A stretch of 6,994 nucleotides of DNA from CAG-791 sp000431495 (GTDB taxonomy: Bacteria; Bacillota; Clostridia; Lachnospirales; Lachnospiraceae). The number at the start of each line of letters is the position of its first letter. Within the stretch, counting starts at the first letter, position 1. The stretch is taken from the NCBI GenBank assembly GCA_052117605.1, contig JBQKIT010000033.1, one strand, 5' to 3'. The notes under the pieces were generated by a model that was not told where the DNA came from, ran no database searches, and saw nothing but the letters and a program-made list of their open reading frames with translations. The position numbers were made by a program, and so were the translations under genes. Positions 6,057 to 6,994 of the stretch are shown in pieces.

Positions 6057-6891
6057 TCACTCACATCCGCCAATATGTGTATCATTGTCCAAACTAAAAC
6101 TCATATCTTCCGCAATGATAGGAAGCTTGAATTTGATGGACTTGAGACACTGACCGTTGGACTGCCGTTCCTCATAAATCTGGACTTCGGAAAGCAGCGA
6201 TTCCATAAGCTGCCGCTTTTCCTGATCGTCCATGACGGAATAGAGCTTATCAAAATAAATCAGCACCTTGTAGATGTTGTCGCCTGTCAGCTTTTCCGCC
6301 TCAATCGCCATCTTCTTAGCTCTGGCGAAGCTGCTTTTCATGCGCCGCAATCTCCTGCTCAATGGAAAAGGTATCCACCTTCATGCTGATTTTTTCCTGC
6401 ATCATGGCAGCGAACTTCGGATTGCTTACCAGTTTTACGATAACCTCCGCAACGGCACTGTCCAATAGTTCTTCATTGATCTGTTTCTTGAAATCGCATT
6501 TATGTCCGTGCGTCATTGTACGATGCTTACAGCCATAGTAATAAAAATCCTTGTATTTTGAGCCGTCCGCCTTGTGTTTGATGCTTTTGTTTCCGTACAT
6601 TCCCACACCGCAGACCGGACATTTTACAATACCGGACAGCAGATGAATTTTGGTGTCTTTGTCCCTGTTGACGTGTTCGTACTTTTCTGCTTGCGCCAGC
6701 AGCTTGACCTGCGCCTCGTGCCATAGTTCTTCGGAAACGATTCCCTCATACAGACCATCTACCAGCAGATAATCGTCCTGTTCTACCAACCGGTAATCAT
6801 TTCGGGTGCCATGCACCTTCTCCGTCCGACGTCTGCCATAGGCAATTTTACCGCAATATACCGGATTTTTCAGAATCCTGCGGATGGTGTG
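6057..6891 (-). pseudogene. Second large serine recombinase, C-terminal part, frameshifted
   Basis: The frame begins inside foreign sequence (in-frame stop at 6892-6894) and reads HTIRRILKNPVYCGKIAYG, the end of the recombinase domain. The zinc ribbon follows (CPVCG with later YYYGCKHR and HKCDF cysteines), then a helical region. After HEKQLRQS the frame meets TAA at 6316-6318. The family sequence resumes in another frame as ARAKKMAIEAEKLTGDNIYK and continues through FDKLY and IYEERQ to SLDNDTHIGGCE and TGA at 6057-6059. Family members carry roughly 50 further coiled-coil residues between these parts, so a deletion caused the frameshift. The resolvase domain and catalytic serine are absent from the window. 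It is not the missing half of the left-hand recombinase, because both contain the T(I/V)..IL...Y.G segment with different sequence. Confidence 0.85.
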
Positions 6892-6933
6892 CTACCCGTC
6901 AAGTGGACAATGAATAACAATAAGTTCTAAGTT

Positions 6934-6970
6934 TACCCTGGCTGACGAAAAGTCAGCCAGGGTATTTCTT
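6934..6970 (+). terminator. Strong hairpin with terminator-like tail inside the IS end
   Basis: TACCCTGGCTGAC (6934-6946) pairs perfectly with GTCAGCCAGGGTA (6952-6964) around a 5-base loop GAAAA. A TTTCTT tail follows on the plus strand, whereas the minus-strand side lacks a T run. It could stop transcription entering the element from outside and protect the transposase transcript end. Confidence 0.6.
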
Positions 6971-6994
6971 TATGCTGCTGTCTGATACTGATCA
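6970..6994 (-). CDS. Last residues of a probable transposase (partial)
   Basis: On the minus strand, seven codons (DQYQTAA) enter from the right edge and end at TAA 6970-6972, about 80 bases before the element boundary at 6890. IS3-family transposases often end in a short EYR..Y-type tail close to the right terminal repeat, which fits, but seven residues cannot prove it. The hairpin at 6934-6964 lies just downstream of the stop. Confidence 0.3.

Larger units (their letters stand above)
6890..6994 (-). mobile_element. End of a probable IS3-like insertion sequence
   Basis: The recombinase frame breaks at about 6890, where TGCTACCCGTCAAGTGGACA begins. A terminal TG and a nearby AAGTGGACA-type block resemble ends of IS3-family elements. 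The element continues past the right edge. A short leftward frame end (6970-6994) and a strong hairpin (6934-6964) lie inside it. With only one end visible, neither the opposite terminal repeat nor a target duplication can be checked, so the family is tentative. Confidence 0.45.

Noticed and set aside
5546..6389. Plus-strand open frames across the right-hand remnants
   Set aside because: They run antisense to a recognisable recombinase and nucleotidyltransferase remnant and have no recognisable domains or RBS.
156..6891. The two recombinase pieces as halves of one gene split by the Bla cargo
   Set aside because: Both pieces contain the end of the recombinase domain (TRMEYTGCTVN versus KNPVYCGKIAYG) with different sequences, so they overlap and come from different genes.
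1..6994. CRISPR array, tRNA or rRNA genes
   Set aside because: No regularly spaced repeats, cloverleaf or ribosomal RNA signature was seen on reading either strand.

Overview
The window looks like a mobile accessory region from a gut-type Firmicute, most likely a Lachnospiraceae/Clostridia genome. This rests on strong AGGAGG-type ribosome binding sites, fairly low-GC coding sequence, a clostridial BlaI/BlaR1 pair and two TndX/TnpX-style large serine recombinase remnants. The taxon is inferred from gene content, not measured.

Layout, left to right. Positions 1 to about 163 are the tail of an unidentified inserted element. It truncates a leftward large serine recombinase (156-953) after its resolvase and recombinase domains. 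A rightward two-gene operon follows: a BlaI/MecI-family repressor (1103-1489) and a full-length BlaR1/MecR1-type sensor protease (1491-3287). Convergent to it is a large leftward lipoprotein gene (3328-5604) whose product has two tandem copies of one uncharacterised domain. Its promoter region is preceded, in its own direction, by an intrinsic terminator (5759-5788). Further right are a remnant resembling an AbiEii/AbiGii-type nucleotidyltransferase (5827-6033), the C-terminal part of a second, different serine recombinase with an internal frameshifting deletion (6057-6891), and the end of another insertion element, probably IS3-like (6890-6994).

How the parts fit. Palindromes with the TACA-N2-TGTA core known for BlaI/MecI operators occur in the blaI promoter (1009, 1051 and 1071) and again in the lipoprotein promoter (5671), where the site sits between -35 and -10 and overlaps the -10. 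The simplest reading is a small beta-lactam or cell-wall-stress regulon. In it BlaR1 senses the drug outside the cell and inactivates BlaI, which derepresses both the sensor operon and an exported lipoprotein of unknown function rather than a beta-lactamase. No beta-lactamase or penicillin-binding protein is encoded in the window. The leftmost operator also overlaps a possible leftward promoter for the divergent recombinase, a weaker hint that recombinase expression was tied to the same signal. The flanking genes are decayed, whereas the three Bla-regulon genes are intact.
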